DNA of 64,000 nucleotides. Origin: Pseudomonas berkeleyensis. Lineage in GTDB: Bacteria > Pseudomonadota > Gammaproteobacteria > Pseudomonadales > Pseudomonadaceae. Where the stretch lies: the NCBI RefSeq assembly GCF_014109765.1, contig NZ_CP059139.1, positions 2,670,001 to 2,734,000 on the forward strand. Direction: 5' to 3'. A program made the position numbers and the translations under genes. Positions 19,465-27,908 of the stretch are shown one piece after another (within the stretch, counting starts at the first letter, position 1; the number at the start of each line of letters is the position of its first letter). The notes beneath the pieces were generated by a model. The model had not been told where the DNA came from, did not search any database, and was given only the letters and a program-made list of their open reading frames with translations.

Positions 19465-20277
19465 ATGTCCGACTACAAAGCCTTCCGCGTCGAGCTGGCG
19501 GACAAGATCGCTCACGTGCAGATCAATCGTCCGGAAAAGATCAACGCCATGAATGCCGACTTCTGGCGCGAGATCATCGAGATCTTCCAGTGGGTCGATG
19601 ACAATGACGCAGTCCGCGTCGTGGTGCTCTCGGGCGCAGGCAAACACTTCTCCTCGGGTATCGACCTGATGCTGCTGGCCTCGGTCGGCGCCCAGCTGGG
19701 CAAGGACGTCGGCCGCAATGCCACAGCGCTGCGCCGCAAGATTCTCGAGCTACAAGCTTCCTTCAACGCCGTCGACAATTGCCGCAAGCCGGTGCTGGCT
19801 GCGATTCAGGGCTATTGCATCGGCGGCGCCATCGACCTGATCAGCGCTTGCGACATGCGCTATTCCACGGTCGATGCGCAGTTCTCGATCAAGGAAATCG
19901 ACATGGGCATGGCCGCCGACGTCGGAACACTGCAGCGCCTGCCGCGCATCATCGGTGACGGCATGATGCGTGAGCTGGCCTTCACCGGGCGCAACATCGA
20001 TGGCAATGAAGCTGCCCGCATCGGCCTGGTCAACCGCACCTACGAAAGCCATGAAGCGTTGCTTGCCGGGGTGATGGAGATTGCCGCACAAATCGCTGCC
20101 AAATCGCCGATTGCCGTGCGCGGCACCAAAGAAATGATTCGCTACATGCGCGATCACCGGGTCGACGATGGCCTCGAATACATCGCCACCTGGAACGCTG
20201 CCATGCTGCAGTCGGAAGACCTACGCCTGGCCATGGCGGCGCACATGACCAAGCAGAAGCCGGAGTTTGCCGACTGA
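19465..20277 (+). CDS. Crotonase-family protein, delta(3,5)-delta(2,4)-dienoyl-CoA isomerase-like
   Basis: A 270-residue enoyl-CoA hydratase/isomerase fold protein for beta-oxidation-type chemistry. The oxyanion-hole segments are HFSSGIDLM and QGYCIGGAIDL. Asp124, Glu144 and Asp152 fall exactly where the catalytic Asp176, Glu196 and Asp204 of eukaryotic ECH1 lie (constant offset 52), and KEIDMGMAADVGTLQRLP copies its active-site strand. I therefore favour dienoyl-CoA isomerase over hydratase. ATG 19465 is preferred because the SD GAGGA lies 8 nt upstream of it and overlaps the alternative ATG at 19456. Confidence 0.85.
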   Translation: MSDYKAFRVELADKIAHVQINRPEKINAMNADFWREIIEIFQWVDDNDAVRVVVLSGAGKHFSSGIDLMLLASVGAQLGKDVGRNATALRRKILELQASFNAVDNCRKPVLAAIQGYCIGGAIDLISACDMRYSTVDAQFSIKEIDMGMAADVGTLQRLPRIIGDGMMRELAFTGRNIDGNEAARIGLVNRTYESHEALLAGVMEIAAQIAAKSPIAVRGTKEMIRYMRDHRVDDGLEYIATWNAAMLQSEDLRLAMAAHMTKQKPEFAD

Positions 20278-20314
20278 TGCCGTTTTCGCTGATGTTCGCT
20301 GCGAGGTCTAGAGC

Positions 20315-21994
20315 ATGGTAAGTGGAGCCACATCCCTGAACCTGGTGCGCGACGAGCTGTTCGTCACCATGGAGGAGGCCGAGCAGAGCCTGGAGCACTT
20401 CATCGCCGAGCGGCACAACGGCAGTCTGTTGCAGCAGGCGGTGGAAAGCCTGCACCAGGTGCGCGGTACGCTCAATCTGATCGAGCTGGCCGGCGCCGAG
20501 CTGCTGGCTCAGGAAGTGCTGGATCAGGCCACTGACATTCCCGCTGGTGCCGGCGAGGAGCGTGACGTGCAACTGGCAGCGCTCAGTAACGCGTTGCATG
20601 TGTTGCGCCGCTACCTGGAAAACGTCGACGCTCACCGCCAGGAAATGCCAGAGCTGCTGCTGCCGGCGATCAACGATCTGCGCCAGGCAGGTGCTCAGCA
20701 AGCACTCCCGGAGAGCTTCTTCTTCAGTGTGCGTCTCGATCATGCACGTCCGCATACGGCGAGCCAACCGCTCGATGGCGCTGCCAAACTGACCGAAGGC
20801 AAGCGCCTGCGGCATATGTATCAGATTGGGTTGCTGGGTTTCATTCGTGAGCAGAATCCACAGGCCAGCCTCAAGCTGATGGTGCGCGCCATGGCGCGGC
20901 TGGACAGCTTGTTCGCCAACGAACCGCGTGGGCGCATGTGCTGGATAGGCGCTGCGGCCATCGAAGCTCAGTGCGACGGCCAACTGCTGCCGCGCAAGTC
21001 GCGCAAGCAGCTGTTCTCGCGACTGGATCGCGAGCTCAAACTGATACTCGGCAACCCGCAATACGAAGCGCCGCGCAGCTTGCTCAAGGAACTGCTGTAT
21101 CTGGTCGCGCTCGCCGACAGCCATGGCCCGCACGCCACTGCCATGCGTGAAGTGTTCGGTCTCACGCCGCTGCCGTTTACCGACCACCTGCTGGAAGAGG
21201 AATATCAACGTCTTGCCGGGCCGGGCAAGGCGGTGATGCGTTCGCTGTCTACCGCGATTCGCGAAGAACTGGCCAGCGTCAAGGATATGCTCGACCTGCT
21301 CGAGCGCGGCACCCTGCAGGGTGAAACCCTGGGGACTTTGCATTCGCTGCTGGGCAAGTTGGCCAAGACCCTGGGCATGGTCGGCCTGAACTCGGCCGGT
21401 AACTCCCTCAGCGCCCAGTTGCCGCATGTCGCTGGCTGGAGCGAAGACACACCGCCGCATCCGGAGCAATTGCACAAGCTGGCCGATGCCGTGCTCTATG
21501 TCGAAGGCATGGTGGCCAGCCTTGAGCGCGGCGAAGGGCGAGATACCCGTCCGACTGCCGTCGAGCCGGGTAACGAAGCGGACTCCTTTGCCATTCATCA
21601 GCTCAACGAAGCACGCATCGTCGTGGTCGACGAGGCCCAGGCGGGGTTGGCTCTGGCCAAGCGGGCGATTACCGCGTATCTGGAATCAGCCGGTGACAAG
21701 ATGCACCTGGCCAATGTTCCGTTCAGTCTGCAGGCCGTGCGTGGCGGCCTCTGGTTCCTCGAGCAGCGTCGCGCCGCGATGCTGGTTGGGGCCTGCGCCG
21801 ACTACATCCAGACGCGCATGCTCGACACCGGGCAGATGCCCTCGGAGCAGATGCTGGAAACCCTCGCTGATGCGCTCAGCAGCCTGGAGTATTACCTGGA
21901 AGCTGGCGCCGTCATGCGCCCTGAAACCTGCCCGAGTGTGCTCGACCTTGCCGAAGAGAGCGTCAAGGCGCTGGGCATGCCGGTGGCTGCCTGA
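20315..21994 (+). CDS. fimL: FimL, ChpA-like regulator of type IV pili and cAMP signalling
   Basis: A 559-residue helical cytoplasmic protein resembling the N-terminal part of the chemosensory kinase ChpA without kinase or receiver domains. Two stretches look like phosphotransfer (Hpt) helices, around [11 protein letters not shown] (His47) and [14 protein letters not shown] (His343). In P. aeruginosa FimL (PA1822) links the Chp pathway to cAMP synthesis and twitching motility. Identification rests on overall character, length and the position directly before nudC. SD GAGG lies 8 nt before ATG 20315, and the stop overlaps the nudC start by 1 nt (TGATG). Confidence 0.82.
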   Translation: MVSGATSLNLVRDELFVTMEEAEQSLEHFIAERHNGSLLQQAVESLHQVRGTLNLIELAGAELLAQEVLDQATDIPAGAGEERDVQLAALSNALHVLRRYLENVDAHRQEMPELLLPAINDLRQAGAQQALPESFFFSVRLDHARPHTASQPLDGAAKLTEGKRLRHMYQIGLLGFIREQNPQASLKLMVRAMARLDSLFANEPRGRMCWIGAAAIEAQCDGQLLPRKSRKQLFSRLDRELKLILGNPQYEAPRSLLKELLYLVALADSHGPHATAMREVFGLTPLPFTDHLLEEEYQRLAGPGKAVMRSLSTAIREELASVKDMLDLLERGTLQGETLGTLHSLLGKLAKTLGMVGLNSAGNSLSAQLPHVAGWSEDTPPHPEQLHKLADAVLYVEGMVASLERGEGRDTRPTAVEPGNEADSFAIHQLNEARIVVVDEAQAGLALAKRAITAYLESAGDKMHLANVPFSLQAVRGGLWFLEQRRAAMLVGACADYIQTRMLDTGQMPSEQMLETLADALSSLEYYLEAGAVMRPETCPSVLDLAEESVKALGMPVAA

Positions 21995-22818
21995 TGGTCT
22001 GGCGCAATACATTCCTCGACCCGGCCCAGCCGGGGGGCTGGGCGCTGCTCTACAGCCAGCAGCACTTTCTTGCCGACAGCAACGGCGTGCTGTTCCCGCG
22101 TGACTGGATCAAGCGCCAGGATCTGCCGATTCTCGGTGAGCAGGGCATCGGTCATTTCGGCGAAGATGCCGTTTACCTGCTGCAACTCAAGCCTTCGGCC
22201 ACTCTGGAGGGCTGCACCTGGCAGAGCCTGCGTCAGTTCATGCTGCAGGGCGAGGCGGAAACCTTCCGCATGCTGGCCTACGCCGCGCAGATCGGCACCT
22301 GGTACGCCGAACATCGTTTCTGTGGCAGTTGCGGTGCGCCGACTCGCCAGCTTCCTGGTGAGCGGGCGATGCGCTGTGACAGCTGCGAATCGCAGCATTA
22401 TCCGCGCCTGGCGCCGAGCATGATCGTGCTGGTGACGCGTGGTGATGAAGTCCTGCTGGCGCGCTCGCCGCGCTTCGTGACAGGGGTCTACAGCACCCTG
22501 GCGGGCTTCGTCGAACCAGGCGAGTCGGTGGAGCATTGCGTGGCGCGCGAGGTACGCGAGGAAGTCGGCCTCGAGGTGAAGAATCTGCAGTACATCGGCA
22601 GCCAGGGCTGGCCGTTTCCGCATTCGTTGATGCTCGGTTTCCATGCCGAATATGCCGGTGGCGAGATCGTCATGCAGGAAGACGAAATCGAGGATGCGCG
22701 CTGGTTCCGTGTCGACGAGTTGCCGCCGCTGCCTGCGTCGCGCTCCATTGCCCGCCATCTGATCGACCTCTACGTCGCTCGCCGCCTCGGTTTGCCCGAG
22801 CCGACGCTGCCGATTTAG
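21994..22818 (+). CDS. nudC: NAD(H) pyrophosphatase / NAD-RNA decapping hydrolase NudC
   Basis: A 274-residue Nudix hydrolase that splits NADH to NMNH and AMP and removes NAD caps from RNA. A four-cysteine zinc site (Cys110, Cys113, Cys128, Cys131) precedes the Nudix box at about 171-193 ([12 protein letters not shown], then REVREEVGL). The [13 protein letters not shown] region downstream is the NudC-specific SQPWPFPxS-type motif. Translation is coupled to fimL through a TGATG overlap. A 61-bp REP-like inverted repeat follows the stop. Confidence 0.95.
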   Translation: MVWRNTFLDPAQPGGWALLYSQQHFLADSNGVLFPRDWIKRQDLPILGEQGIGHFGEDAVYLLQLKPSATLEGCTWQSLRQFMLQGEAETFRMLAYAAQIGTWYAEHRFCGSCGAPTRQLPGERAMRCDSCESQHYPRLAPSMIVLVTRGDEVLLARSPRFVTGVYSTLAGFVEPGESVEHCVAREVREEVGLEVKNLQYIGSQGWPFPHSLMLGFHAEYAGGEIVMQEDEIEDARWFRVDELPPLPASRSIARHLIDLYVARRLGLPEPTLPI

Positions 22819-22827
22819 AACTCCTCA

Positions 22828-22888
22828 TGTAGGAGCGGCTTCAGCCGCGAATTTCACCGATCATTTCGCGGCTGAAGCCGCTCCTACA
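22828..22888. repeat. REP-like extragenic palindrome
   Basis: Two exactly complementary 24-nt arms (22828-22851 and 22865-22888) with core AGGAGCGGCTTCAGCCGCGA surround a 13-nt spacer. It lies between the convergent nudC and TSUP genes. I recall the GGAGCGGCTTCAGCCGCGA core from intergenic repeats of several Pseudomonas genomes; only one copy is present here. It could also act as a bidirectional transcription brake. Confidence 0.8.
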
Positions 22889-22909
22889 CGACGCTATGTC
22901 CTGGCGGAG

Positions 22910-23689
22910 TTAACCGACCCAGTGCTGCCAGACCAGGCGGGCGGTAAGCGCCAGAACCACGGCGATGAATACCGGGCGGATGAATTTCGAGCCGCCGCCA
23001 ATCGCCGTGCGTGCGCCGAGAAAGGCGCCGGCCATCAGCGAAAAGCCCATGCACAGACCCAGCACCCAGGCCACTTGCCCGGCGATGATGAACACCGCCA
23101 GAGCGCAGGCGTTGCTGATGAAGTTCATCGAGCGTGCCACACCGCTAGCGCGCACCAGATCGAGCGGGTACATGAGCAGCGTGCTGACCGTCCAGAACGC
23201 ACCGGTTCCCGGGCCGGCTACGCCATCGTAGAAGCCCAGGCCGATGCCCTGGGGCCATTGCCGGCGGCTCGCGATGGGCAGATCGGCGTCCAGCGGCGCG
23301 TCGGGTGTCTTGCCGAATAGCAGGTACAGGCCGCAGGCGAATACCACCAACGGCAGCATCTTGTTGATCCACTCGGCTGGCATCCAGTGTACTAACACTG
23401 CACCGCCAATGGCGCCAATGGCAGTGCTGGCCATCGCGTTCTTCCACTTGCCCGGGCTGAACAGCTTGCGCCGGTAGAAGGTCAGAGCGGCAGTGCCCGA
23501 TCCGAAAGTGGCGCACAGCTTGCTGGTGCCCAACACCAGATGCGGTGGCAGGCCGGTGGTGAGCAGGGCGGGGATGGTCAGCAGGCCACCGCCGCCGGCG
23601 ATGGCGTCGATAAAGCCGGCGATGAAGGCGACCAGAGCGAGAATGGCCAGTGTGCTGGGGTCGATGGCGAGCTCGAGAGCGAAGGGCAT
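22910..23689 (-). CDS. TSUP (TauE/SafE) family sulfite/organic anion permease
   Basis: A 259-residue inner-membrane protein with about eight hydrophobic segments. The first repeat carries FIAGFIDAIAGGGGLLTIPALL and the second GFYDGVAGPGTGAFW, the duplicated glycine-rich motif of the TSUP/DUF81 family. Members move small sulfur or carboxylate compounds out of or into the cell; the substrate here is unknown. I chose ATG 23689 because the family N-terminus begins there; an in-frame start at 23797 would overlap the divergent gene at 23792. No clear SD is visible. Confidence 0.88.
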   Translation of the reverse strand: MPFALELAIDPSTLAILALVAFIAGFIDAIAGGGGLLTIPALLTTGLPPHLVLGTSKLCATFGSGTAALTFYRRKLFSPGKWKNAMASTAIGAIGGAVLVHWMPAEWINKMLPLVVFACGLYLLFGKTPDAPLDADLPIASRRQWPQGIGLGFYDGVAGPGTGAFWTVSTLLMYPLDLVRASGVARSMNFISNACALAVFIIAGQVAWVLGLCMGFSLMAGAFLGARTAIGGGSKFIRPVFIAVVLALTARLVWQHWVG

Positions 23690-23791
23690 ATTAAAGTGTC
23701 GACTTGTGGGCGAATGCGCAGCCTGCTGGCTGTTCGTCGTGAGGAGAGCTGCGCATAATGCCGGGATTTCGCCAGAGAAGGAACGCAATCG

Positions 23792-24439
23792 ATGCAATAC
23801 GACGGGTTGGCCTGGGCCGTGGCGCTATTGGCCGTATTGGCGCTGCTGGTGGCACTGCGCATCCTGCTCAATACAGGCTGGTTCCTCGGCTGGTTGCGTG
23901 GTACCTGTGGTCTGGCATTTCTCGCGTTGGCCGGGCTGGTGGGCCTGGTGGCCTACGATCTGTACGCCTACGAACCGTTGCAGCCGGGTAAGCCGTTGGT
24001 GACGCTGAGCTTCAAGGCCGATGGCCCGCAACGTTATCAGGTGACGCTGCTCGAAGGTGGGCGCGAGCGCACGGTTACTCTGGAAGGTGACATGTGGCAG
24101 CTCGATGGTCGGTTGATTCGCTGGAAAGGCCTGGCCGAGTTGATCGGTCTGGAGCCTGGCTACCGATTGGAGCGTTTGTCGGGGCGTTTTCTGGCCATCG
24201 AGCAGCAAGCATTGGCGCAGCATGGCCGCGTACAACTGGCCGAAAGCCCCTATGGCGTCGATCTGTGGCGTTGGCTGCGCATGAATCAGCGTGACCTGCT
24301 GTTGTTCGACCCACAGGCGTTGCGTGTGACTTATCTGCCGATTGCCGCCGATGCGGTCTATAGCGTCAGTCTGACTCCGACCGGCCTGCTGGCTGAGCCG
24401 ATGAACCCCGCAGCCGAAGCCGCGCTGAAGGATTGGTAA
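23792..24439 (+). CDS. Conserved hypothetical membrane-anchored protein
   Basis: A 215-residue protein with two hydrophobic helices near the N-terminus (LAWAVALLAVLALLVALRIL and GTCGLAFLALAGLVGLVAY), followed by a soluble region of about 150 residues rich in beta-strand patterns (LVTLSFKADGPQRYQVTLLE). The topology suggests an inner-membrane anchor with a periplasmic domain. I do not recognise a functional motif. AAGGA lies about 11 nt before ATG 23792. It is divergent from the TSUP gene and convergent with the SDR gene. Confidence 0.75.
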   Translation: MQYDGLAWAVALLAVLALLVALRILLNTGWFLGWLRGTCGLAFLALAGLVGLVAYDLYAYEPLQPGKPLVTLSFKADGPQRYQVTLLEGGRERTVTLEGDMWQLDGRLIRWKGLAELIGLEPGYRLERLSGRFLAIEQQALAQHGRVQLAESPYGVDLWRWLRMNQRDLLLFDPQALRVTYLPIAADAVYSVSLTPTGLLAEPMNPAAEAALKDW

Positions 24440-24461
24440 GCGATAGCAGAGTGTGGCGGAA

Positions 24462-24523
24462 GTAGGGTGTGCTGTGCGCACCGATAGACCGAATCCATCT
24501 GCGGTGCGCACGGCGCACCCTAC
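24462..24523. repeat. Imperfect inverted repeat, second REP-like type
   Basis: Arms GTAGGGTGTGCTGTGCGCAC (from 24462) and the near-complement ending GGCGCACCCTAC (to 24523) enclose about 20 nt. The arm composition differs from the repeat at 22828, so it is another repeat family. It directly abuts the terminator at 24525. Confidence 0.7.
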
Positions 24524-24524
24524 A

Positions 24525-24551
24525 AAAAAGGCACCTACAAGGTGCCTTTTT
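24525..24551. terminator. Bidirectional terminator
   Basis: AAAAAGGCACC and GGTGCCTTTTT flank TACAA, giving a U-tract on both strands between the convergent genes ending at 24439 and 24570. Confidence 0.85.
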
Positions 24552-24569
24552 CGTTCAGGGCATCTGGCC

Positions 24570-25337
24570 TCAGGAGAGGAAACCGCCGTCGACATTCAGC
24601 GCCACGCCGGTGGTGTAGCTGGAGGCTTCACTGGCCAGGTACAGCACGGCACCGGCCATCTCGCTCGGATCAGCCACGCGCTTGAGCGGGATGCGCTGCA
24701 GGGCGTGCTTGAGGATGGCGTCGTTCTTGGTCAGCGCCGAGGCGAACTTGGTGTCGGTCAGGCCCGGTAGCAGGGCGTTGCAGCGAATACCGAACTGCGC
24801 GCATTCCTTGGCGAACACCTTGGTCATGCTGATCACCGCCGCCTTGGTCACCGAGTAGATGCCCTGGAATTCGCCAGGGGAGACGCCATTGATCGAGGCG
24901 ACGTTGATGATCGAACCACCGCCGTTGCCCTTCATCAATTTGCCGCCTTCGATGGACATGAAGTAGTAGCCGCGAATGTTCACGTCCACGGTCTTCTGGA
25001 AGGCGGAGAGGTCGGTGTCCAGCACATTGCAGAACTGCGGGTTGGTCGCGGCGTTGTTGACCAGGATGTCGAGACGGCCGAACTGTTCCTTGATCTGCGC
25101 GAAGACGTTGGTGATCTGCTCCATCTCGCCGATGTGGCAGGCGATGGCAGTGGCCTTGCCACCCTCGGCTGTGATGGCGTCAGCCACGGCCTGGCAGCCG
25201 TCGATCTTGCGGCTGGAGACGATCACGTGGGCGCCTTGCTGGGCCAGCAGCTTGGCGATGGCTTCGCCGATGCCGCGGCTGGCGCCGGAAACGAAGGCGA
25301 TCTTGCCGTCGAGGTCGAACAGTTGGGTCTTGGACAT
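24570..25337 (-). CDS. SDR family oxidoreductase
   Basis: A 255-residue classical short-chain dehydrogenase. The cofactor loop GASRGIG, the structural motif NNAATN, and the catalytic Ser and Tyr-x3-Lys in YSVTKAAVISMTK are all present. It ends LNVDGGFLS as many 3-ketoacyl-type SDRs do. It is 16 nt downstream of the APH-like kinase gene on the same strand and surely co-transcribed. Similar SDR-APH pairs usually sit with fatty-acyl or alkanoate catabolism genes, so an acyl-CoA or 3-hydroxyacyl substrate is likely, by inference only. Confidence 0.9.
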   Translation of the reverse strand: MSKTQLFDLDGKIAFVSGASRGIGEAIAKLLAQQGAHVIVSSRKIDGCQAVADAITAEGGKATAIACHIGEMEQITNVFAQIKEQFGRLDILVNNAATNPQFCNVLDTDLSAFQKTVDVNIRGYYFMSIEGGKLMKGNGGGSIINVASINGVSPGEFQGIYSVTKAAVISMTKVFAKECAQFGIRCNALLPGLTDTKFASALTKNDAILKHALQRIPLKRVADPSEMAGAVLYLASEASSYTTGVALNVDGGFLS

Positions 25338-25353
25338 TGTGATTACCCCGGGG

Positions 25354-26421
25354 TTAGAGAGTGGATTTGCCGATGACTTGCAGGCACATCTGCTCCAGCA
25401 GCTTGTTCATGTGAATGAACTGGGCGAAGCGCTTGTCCTGGGTCTGGCCGTGGTAGAAGCGGTAGTAGATCTGCTGGACGATGCCGGCCAGGCGGAACAG
25501 GCCGTAGGTGTAGTAGAAATCGAAGCTTTTGATCTCGATGCCGGCTTTTTCAGCGTAGTAGTCGACGAACTGCTGGCGCGTGAGCATGCCCGGCGCGTTG
25601 CTGGGCTGGCGGCGCATCAGTTGCACTGGCGCCGGGTCGCCAGCTTCGATCCAGTAGGCCAGGGTGTTGCCCAGATCCATCAGCGGATCGCCGATGGTGG
25701 TCATCTCCCAGTCGAGCACACCGATGATCTGCATCGGGTTGTTCGGGTCGAGGATCACGTTGTCGAAGCGGTAGTCGTTGTGCACGATGCCCGGTTTGTG
25801 GTGATCGGCTGGCATCTTGTCATTCAGCCAGGCCTTGACCGGTTCCCAGGTCGGTGCATCCGGGGTCAGGGCTTTCTCGTAACGGTCGCTCCAGCCCCTG
25901 ATCTGGCGTTCGACATAACCTTCAGGCTTGCCCAGGTCGCCCAGGCCGCAAGCGTTGTAGTCGACGTTGTGCAGCTCCACCAGCTTGTCGATGAAGCTCT
26001 TGCACAGCGCGGCGGTCTGCTCGGCGCTGAAGTTCAGTTCGGCCGGCATTTCGGAGCGCAGGATGATGCCCTTGACCCGCTCCATGACGTAGAACTCGGC
26101 GCCGATCACCGACTCGTCGGTGCAGTGCACGTAGGCTTTCGGGCAATAGGGGAAGCCGGCGTTGAGCTGATTGAGAATGCGGTACTCGCGGCCCATGTCG
26201 TGTGCCGACTTGGCCTTGTGGCCGAAGGGCGGGCGGCGCAGGACGAATTCCTGCTGCGGGTACTCGATCAGGTAGGTCAGGTTCGAAGCGCCGCCGGGGA
26301 ACTGGCTGATCTTGGCTTCACCGCTCAGGCCTGGAATATTGGCTTTCAGGTAGGTGTCGATGACGGCAGCATCGAGTTCTTCGCCAGTACGGATACGGGT
26401 GGATTGGTCAGTGAGCGCCAT
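25354..26421 (-). CDS. APH-family phosphotransferase (ACAD10/11 kinase-like)
   Basis: A 355-residue protein-kinase-like-fold enzyme. The nucleotide lysine region is FVLRRPPFGHKAKSAHDMGREY, the catalytic loop is HNDYRFDNVIL (HxDxxxxN) and the metal site VLDWEMTTIGDPLMDLG. This is the APH-like ACAD10/ACAD11 kinase family, which in recent work phosphorylates 4-hydroxyacyl-CoAs so that they can enter beta-oxidation. The pairing with an SDR is consistent with such a role, which is inferred and not shown here. First gene of the two-gene minus-strand unit. Confidence 0.88.
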   Translation of the reverse strand: MALTDQSTRIRTGEELDAAVIDTYLKANIPGLSGEAKISQFPGGASNLTYLIEYPQQEFVLRRPPFGHKAKSAHDMGREYRILNQLNAGFPYCPKAYVHCTDESVIGAEFYVMERVKGIILRSEMPAELNFSAEQTAALCKSFIDKLVELHNVDYNACGLGDLGKPEGYVERQIRGWSDRYEKALTPDAPTWEPVKAWLNDKMPADHHKPGIVHNDYRFDNVILDPNNPMQIIGVLDWEMTTIGDPLMDLGNTLAYWIEAGDPAPVQLMRRQPSNAPGMLTRQQFVDYYAEKAGIEIKSFDFYYTYGLFRLAGIVQQIYYRFYHGQTQDKRFAQFIHMNKLLEQMCLQVIGKSTL

Positions 26422-26589
26422 GCTTATCCCTTCTACTTATGATGGGTGCCCCAGATAATTGGCTAATCTAATGCTGCACCCCGGCTGTCACAAGCAATAC
26501 GCGCCGTTATAGGCGGGCGTGTTGCACCTCGATCAAACTGCCTGATCAGTCATTCTCGACCTGAGCTTTCGCTTGTGCGTAGGCAATAA

Positions 26590-26617
26590 AAAACCGGAGT
26601 GCCAGGACTCCGGTTTT
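26590..26617 (-). terminator. Terminator of the SCP2-protein operon
   Basis: AAAACCGGAGT (26590-26600) and ACTCCGGTTTT (26607-26617) form a perfect 11-bp stem. Read on the minus strand it is followed by TTTATTGCC, just after the stop at 26642. Confidence 0.85.
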
Positions 26618-26641
26618 CGTGTTTTGCGCTCAGCTCGCCGA

Positions 26642-26953
26642 TCAGACCGGGAACAGTTCGCCCAGCTTCATCGCCAGCATCATGTCGCCTTCAGCGCGCA
26701 GCTTGCCAGCCATGAAAGCCTGCATGCCGTCGGTTTCGCCGCTGACGATGCCCTTGAGGGTTTCGCTGTCCATGATCAGGGTCACGTTGGCGTTCGGGTT
26801 GTCGCCTTGCTCGAGGGCGCAGGTGCCGTCTTTGACGATGAGCGCGTAGTTTTCGCCATCTTCGATGTTGAATTGGAATACCAGATCCAGGCCTGCAGCG
26901 GCGCTGGCGTTGAACTTGGACTGCATGGTTTGGGCGATGTCAGCAACACTCAT
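26642..26953 (-). CDS. SCP2 sterol-binding domain protein
   Basis: A 103-residue single-domain SCP2/ubiquinone-biosynthesis-accessory-like lipid-binding protein. AAAGLDLVFQFNIEDGENYALIVKDGTCALEQG and the downstream VTLIMDSETLKGIVSGE match the SCP2 hydrophobic-tunnel fold. It probably carries acyl-CoA or other lipids in the cytoplasm. The ATG at 26953 has AAGGA 9 nt upstream; a longer frame reaching 27136 would overlap the phosphatase gene. It lies downstream of the phosphatase and near the SDR/APH pair, supporting a lipid theme. Confidence 0.86.
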   Translation of the reverse strand: MSVADIAQTMQSKFNASAAAGLDLVFQFNIEDGENYALIVKDGTCALEQGDNPNANVTLIMDSETLKGIVSGETDGMQAFMAGKLRAEGDMMLAMKLGELFPV

Positions 26954-27009
26954 GGTCTTATCCTTTTTAGGTTGTTTCGCGCAGCCTTGCGGCCGCAGTG
27001 GGCTGGAAC

Positions 27010-27762
27010 TCATCGATAGGTGATGAGCTCCGGCGCCTTCAGCAGCTGTAAATGCACATGGCTGTTGAAGGAAGCCAGACTCACCTCGCTGCCGCGGAAT
27101 TTCAGCTGGCTGAGCGAGGTATTGACGATTTGCCAATTCAGTTCGAAGGCCTTTGCAGAGGGCACGCCGGTAATCAGCCGGAGCAGGGCGGTGATGGTGC
27201 CGCCGGAGGTGAACACGGCGATGTTCTGTTTGCTATTGGCCTGTTCGAGGATGCGCCGCAGGCCACCTTCGACCTGTTCGACATAGGCCTGCCAACTCTG
27301 CAGACCGGGCTTGTCATGTTCGCCGGAAATCCAGCGCTGGATCAGTTTGGCGAACAGGCGTTGGAACTCGGCACGGTTCTGCGCACCGTTGCGCAGGATA
27401 TGCAGGGCTTCGGGTTCTTCCGGTAGCAGATCCGGCAGCAGCGTGCGAATCACCGCATCGGCATCGAATTCGTTGAAGGCCTCATCGATGTCCAGCACTG
27501 GCGCTTGGCTCATGCGCTGCAGTGCGGCGTTGGCCGTGTGCTGCTGGCGGCGCAGGCTGCCGCTGACGCATCGATCGAGGCGGATGTCGAGTTGCTCGAG
27601 ATGTTCGCCCAGCACTTCGGCCTGGCGCACGCCGACGGGAGACAGGACATCGTAGTCGTCTGCACCGAATGAGGCCTGGCCATGTCGAATCAGATAGATG
27701 CTGCCCACGTCCGTATTGGTCTCGGTACGTTGAATGTTTCGCGAGGGTATGAGGAAGCTCAT
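27010..27762 (-). CDS. Histidine phosphatase family protein
   Basis: A phosphoglycerate-mutase-like phosphatase of up to 250 residues. The catalytic RHG motif is YLIRHGQASFG, and the second catalytic histidine region is likely FTSGGTITALLRLI, in which the usual GH is replaced by GG. That change is notable and may mean a divergent active site. Two starts are possible: ATG 27762 (no SD) or GTG 27708, which would begin GSIYLIRHG directly. It is 56 nt upstream of the SCP2 gene on the same strand. The substrate is unknown. Confidence 0.85.
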   Translation of the reverse strand: MSFLIPSRNIQRTETNTDVGSIYLIRHGQASFGADDYDVLSPVGVRQAEVLGEHLEQLDIRLDRCVSGSLRRQQHTANAALQRMSQAPVLDIDEAFNEFDADAVIRTLLPDLLPEEPEALHILRNGAQNRAEFQRLFAKLIQRWISGEHDKPGLQSWQAYVEQVEGGLRRILEQANSKQNIAVFTSGGTITALLRLITGVPSAKAFELNWQIVNTSLSQLKFRGSEVSLASFNSHVHLQLLKAPELITYR

Positions 27763-27908
27763 GGGCTGTCAACGAAAAAACATACGCTTGTTTGAATTGC
27801 TTGTATGGCAATCGCAGCAGCGCTGCCGAGGTTGGCCGGCGGGCCGCTGCGCCGGTATGCTTGAGCCTTTATGCGCCCAAGCGCGGCTGCAATGTCCGAG
27901 GGGGATCC

